Positions 61,169-64,000 of a DNA stretch of 64,000 nucleotides are shown in pieces. The position numbers and the translations under genes were made by a program. This DNA is from Paenibacillus plantarum (GTDB lineage Bacteria > Bacillota > Bacilli > Paenibacillales > NBRC-103111), in the NCBI RefSeq assembly GCF_013141695.1, contig NZ_WHNY01000075.1, forward strand, positions 829,005 to 893,004, given 5' to 3'. A model generated the notes under the pieces. That model ran no database searches. It saw only the letters and a program-made list of their open reading frames with translations, and had not been told where the DNA came from. The first letter of the stretch is position 1. Each line of letters opens with the position of its first letter.

Positions 61169-61314
61169 TTTTATTTCTCAAACCTCATATTTCCTCATAA
61201 TAGGAATGCTGCCCGTTCGTATTCATCAGCTTACTAATTATTCGGTAGCCTTCTTGTATTGATGCTATCGTTTCCCGTGAAGGGAAACGAAAATATACAT
61301 TTCTAGGTGAAGTT

Positions 61315-61518
61315 CTATTCGTTAGGGTTTTTAAATGGAAAAATCTGAAACATCTCTGCTAACATCCTGCCGGCTAGCTTCGCATCAATTTTATTTTCTT
61401 CTTTTGAAATTACTTGTTCTAACAGAACCCATCTTGGGAGATCTTCGCCTTGATTTTCTAAATCATAATCCCCACCTGCAGGGTAATCTAATCTATACAA
61501 TACGCTTTTCAAACTCAT
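61315..61518 (-). CDS. Hypothetical 67-residue protein
   Basis: It reads SLKSVLYRLDYPAGGDYDLE and LLEQVISKEENKIDAKLAGR, with no signal or membrane helix. A good AAGGAGAT site lies 12 bases before the ATG, a long gap. Its last codons contain CTAACGA (61319-61325) just before the TAG, again the 3'-end motif. It lies between IS110 copy C and the group II intron. Confidence 0.55.
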   Translation of the reverse strand: MSLKSVLYRLDYPAGGDYDLENQGEDLPRWVLLEQVISKEENKIDAKLAGRMLAEMFQIFPFKNPNE

Positions 61519-61545
61519 TCTTGAAAACTAATCTCCTTATAGCTT

Positions 61546-61590
61546 ATGAGGCTGCCACTCGTTTTGCGGTGGGAGCCTCATTTTGTAGTT
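61546..61590 (+). terminator. GAGGCTGCC hairpin beside the intron 3' end
   Basis: GAGGCTGCCAC pairs with GTGGGAGCCTC (one mismatch) around a loop of about 10 bases, then ATTTTG. It resembles the hairpins at 27296 and 33745. It lies in the 3' exon, about 20 bases from the likely intron end. Confidence 0.65.
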
Positions 61591-61611
61591 TATTGAAGTA
61601 ATGGTAACAAT

Positions 61612-61686
61612 AGGTAAGCATTTGATGTGATCTCCAACTTTTCCCCTGCTCCACACGGAGCGTACGAGTTTCCCAGTACTCCGCGT
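61612..61686 (-). ncRNA. Group II intron domains V and VI (3' end)
   Basis: On the minus strand 61686-61653 is exactly 34 nt: ACGCGGAG pairs with CTCCGTGT, a 2-nt bulge (CG) lies on the 3' side, and the upper helix is capped by GAAA (CTGGGAAACTC). That is the architecture of domain V with a CGC triad. GGAGCAGGGGAAAAGTTGGA onward forms a shorter domain VI, and the intron probably ends at CTTACCTAT near 61612. The position 60 bases after the reverse transcriptase stop fits. Confidence 0.75.
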
Positions 61687-61745
61687 TCCCTCTAACTGAA
61701 TTTACTAAATCATAATTTCCTCGTTACTCATTGATTTGGGATATG

Positions 61746-63509
61746 TTAAAATGGTCCTAATGCATACTTTTCACGGTATTTGTTGATCTGAACTATCATC
61801 AATTCCGTTAAACCAAGTTTAGTCGTGAGTACGTCAATCGTCTCTTTTTGTGTTTGAAGAATTAGTTGCCCGACCTCCTTGTGGAGAATGCGCATGTTGT
61901 TAAACTTGTCGGTTCCACCTGCGTGGGGCGGGATATAGTGGTGGCAATGAACATCGGGTGCGAAGAGATACATGCCTGTAATTTCGCATTTACCCAACTT
62001 CATGCTGTACCGACTAATCCGATTATCCATGTATTCAACACTTTGATTCAGGATACTAGATTTCGATAGGAGGTAAATTTCCCGACGTAAATCTGGTCGA
62101 AGTTTTTTGTATATTAGTTCTCTGCCTGCTGTGGTAAAGAGTGACAGCCCTGTACTAAAGCCCATCGTATTCTTTGTTTTCACGTTGGCAAGAGGATATA
62201 AATAAACATCCGCAATTTTGAAAGTCCTGTAACCCAAAGCTGTAAAATTTACTGTACGTTGGCGGTGGGTTTGCAGGATGCTCGTATTTCCCGATTTGTT
62301 TGAGACGATTGTACATGAAAGCTCGCAGATCGTAGGCAAGACGTGAGAACGCAACACTTACATGTGTTGCCCGATTAAAATAATTGTGAATTCTTCTAAA
62401 ACAAAGCTGTTAAACCGTGCGGCGTTTAGAGCCGTTGGCGAATACCTCATTTTGAGAATGTACTTCCTGGCTTCGCTTTTGATTTTCTGCTTTTTACTCG
62501 CTTTGATGCCCGTAAGCGCTACTCGTTTTTGATCCTTTTTGTTCGCCCGGATTGTAAAACCAAGGAACTCCGACTCTCGTTTTCGCAGATTGATAATTTG
62601 CGATTTCTCTGGTGAGATGTCGAGTTTCAGGCGGTCTTTGAGATACAGAGTTACCGCATGATACCATCTCTGGGCGGACTTCCAATCGCGACAAATGATT
62701 TTGAAGTCATCGGCGTAACGCACCAGATAGCCTTCTTTCAGATTTGAGCGTATTTTCGCGCGCCTTTCTCCGTCCCTAGATTTGAAAGGTTGTGTCAGCG
62801 GAAAGAGTTCCCATTGACCGGCCACCCAGTGATCGAGGTCGTTCAGTACAATATTCGAGAGCAGTGTTGACAGCAAGCCCCCTTGAGGTACCCCTTTTAA
62901 AGGTATTCCTTCCCCCTCGATTTCAGCTTTTAGCATTTTAGAGATGCAGGCTAGGACCCTTCTATCTCGAATGCCCATGTTCCAAAGTTGCTTCAAAAGT
63001 AGCGTATGGTTGACGTTGTCGAAGAAACCCAAAATGTCGATGTCTACTACATAATGCATCGAAGCCTGATTGATGAGAAATTGGACTCTTGCCATGGCAT
63101 CGTGTGTCGATCGGAGGGGTCTGAATCCGTAGCTGTGGTTGTAGAATTTGGCTTCAGCTATGGGCTCAAGGACTTGCTTGAAGCACTGTTGAATGATTCG
63201 GTCGAGGATGCATGGGATGCCAAGCGGTCTCATTTTGCCGTTATCTTTTTCGATGAGTTTCCGTCTGACATTCTTGGGACGATAGTTTTGCAGTCTGTTT
63301 TGGATTTCACTCACTAATTCGTTTTCGGGGCGTTGTTCGATGTCTTTGATGGTTAGTCCATCTGTTCCTGGTGTCTTTGATCCTTTATTGGACTTCATCG
63401 TACGGTAAGCCAACAAGATGTTTTCTCTGGATGTGACGATTTCATAGAGATGTGAGAAGGTTTCTTTGTTTGCTGATCTTTCGTGCAGATCCGTAAAAGA
63501 TTCCGTCAT
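61746..63509 (-). pseudogene. ltrA: Group II intron reverse transcriptase/maturase with HNH domain, frameshifted
   Basis: RT blocks: NKGSKTPGTDGLTIKDIEQR, RPLGIPCILDRIIQQCFKQV, YGFRPLRSTHDAM, GVPQGGLLSTLLSNIVLND and catalytic LVRYADDFKII. The thumb/maturase region breaks at two frameshifts, near 62385 (FVLEEFT should continue as IHNYFNRATHVS) and near 62228 (returning to ALGYRTFKIADVYLYPLA). The C-terminus is an HNH endonuclease (CEITGMYLFAPDVHCHHYIP, NNMRILH). ATG at 63509 follows GGGAG; GTG at 63602 is possible. Unless the shifts are sequencing errors the protein is inactive. Confidence 0.88.
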
Positions 63510-64000
63510 GCCGTAATACTCCCAATTTCGTAAAGCTTGCACTGTGGCATCCCTCCTGACGAAGTGATGTCCCCACATTCCTACCAGATCGGTGCAATTC
63601 ACGCATGGAAAATGATCGTTCTTTTCAATTAGACTTGGGGCTGTTCCTCCGCCTCCATTACAGAGGTTTCATCAGTCGTGCCCCTGCCCTCACAAGGATA
63701 AATTCATTTCGGCATACGCCTTATTGCAACCGTTTCGGGTAACAGCCCTTGTAGCAACGTCCCTTGTTTTCCAAGTCCCTTACAGCCTAGCTATCTTTTC
63801 TGAACTTAGGTGCTTCCTCTAAGCCTGTGAGATTGATGCCACCATTGTTCGGCATAGCGTATTTCATAGGGAAAAGTTTACTTTACGCAACTCACCCCAT
63901 CGTTTGATGGTACATACGTTTCCGCATGCTCTAACTGTAGACCTGTACATTCGGAAGTTCGTCAGTTCGCTTCTGCGCGAACATTCTCACCGTATTCAGT
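63510..64000 (-). ncRNA. Group II intron 5' ribozyme region (domains I-IV), cut by the window edge
   Basis: The roughly 490 bases upstream of the reverse transcriptase have no gene and show the punctuated, structured composition of an intron (GGAGGCGGAGGAACAGCCCC and similar short stems on the minus strand). The 5' splice site is beyond position 64000, so the boundary cannot be given. Confidence 0.55.

Noticed and set aside
1..64000. CRISPR array or cas genes
   Set aside because: No series of regularly spaced direct repeats and no Cas protein motifs were seen.

Overview
The window looks like a chromosomal segment of a spore-forming Bacillota, most like Paenibacillus or a close relative. The reasons are two GerA-type germinant receptor operons, an S-layer-homology protein, strong AGGAGG ribosome sites with frequent TTG/GTG starts, moderate-to-low GC, and a lipoprotein-dependent ABC transporter feeding a glycoside hydrolase cluster.

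Layout. 1-3.5 kb: a LysR regulator divergent from aroA-aroC (shikimate pathway). 3.5-7.1 kb: ger operon 1 (order A-B-C). 7.1-9.8 kb: an SLH protein and a MocR-type regulator. 10.1-13.4 kb: a GNAT, a TDT/SLAC1 transporter, a LysR regulator, and a translationally coupled DUF7002/ADP-ribosyltransferase-like protein. 13.6-17.0 kb: a selenium cassette (selD, mnmH, a GSACH-type cysteine desulfurase) suited to making 2-selenouridine in tRNA. 17.1-22.1 kb: a membrane redox locus with a small protein carrying two H-x13-H helices, a response regulator and kinase, an FMN-binding protein with an SGAT flavinylation motif, ApbE, and an NqrB/RnfD-like protein. 22.3-26.1 kb: ger operon 2 (order B-A-C).

26.1-36.4 kb is an accessory zone. 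It holds small intact genes, many frameshifted or truncated remnants, IS110 fragments, and a family of short 3'-end elements that combine CTAACGG (often overlapping the TAA stop) with a GC hairpin. A GC-rich TetR-map pair sits inside it. 36.4-49.8 kb (all minus strand) is a polysaccharide-utilisation locus: ArsR-fold regulator, substrate-binding lipoprotein, two permeases, GH43 with accessory domains, a sialidase-fold (GH93-like) enzyme with duplicated C-terminal modules, GH2, aldo/keto reductase and a second GH43. Its promoter has a full-consensus cre site overlapping the -35 box.

50.0-58.6 kb is a biotin-independent malonate decarboxylase operon (esterase-mdcA-mdcB-mdcC-mdcDE fusion-mdcG-mdcH) with a divergent LysR regulator and no transporter. 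58.6-64.0 kb is another mobile or decayed region: a small membrane protein, a degenerate IS110 copy with a structured leader, and a group II intron on the minus strand whose reverse transcriptase is frameshifted and whose 5' end lies beyond the window.

Two places deserve most attention: the putative heme/flavin electron-transfer operon, and the cassette-like CTAACGG/hairpin elements that mark gene 3' ends in the accessory zones. No rRNA, tRNA or CRISPR array was found.
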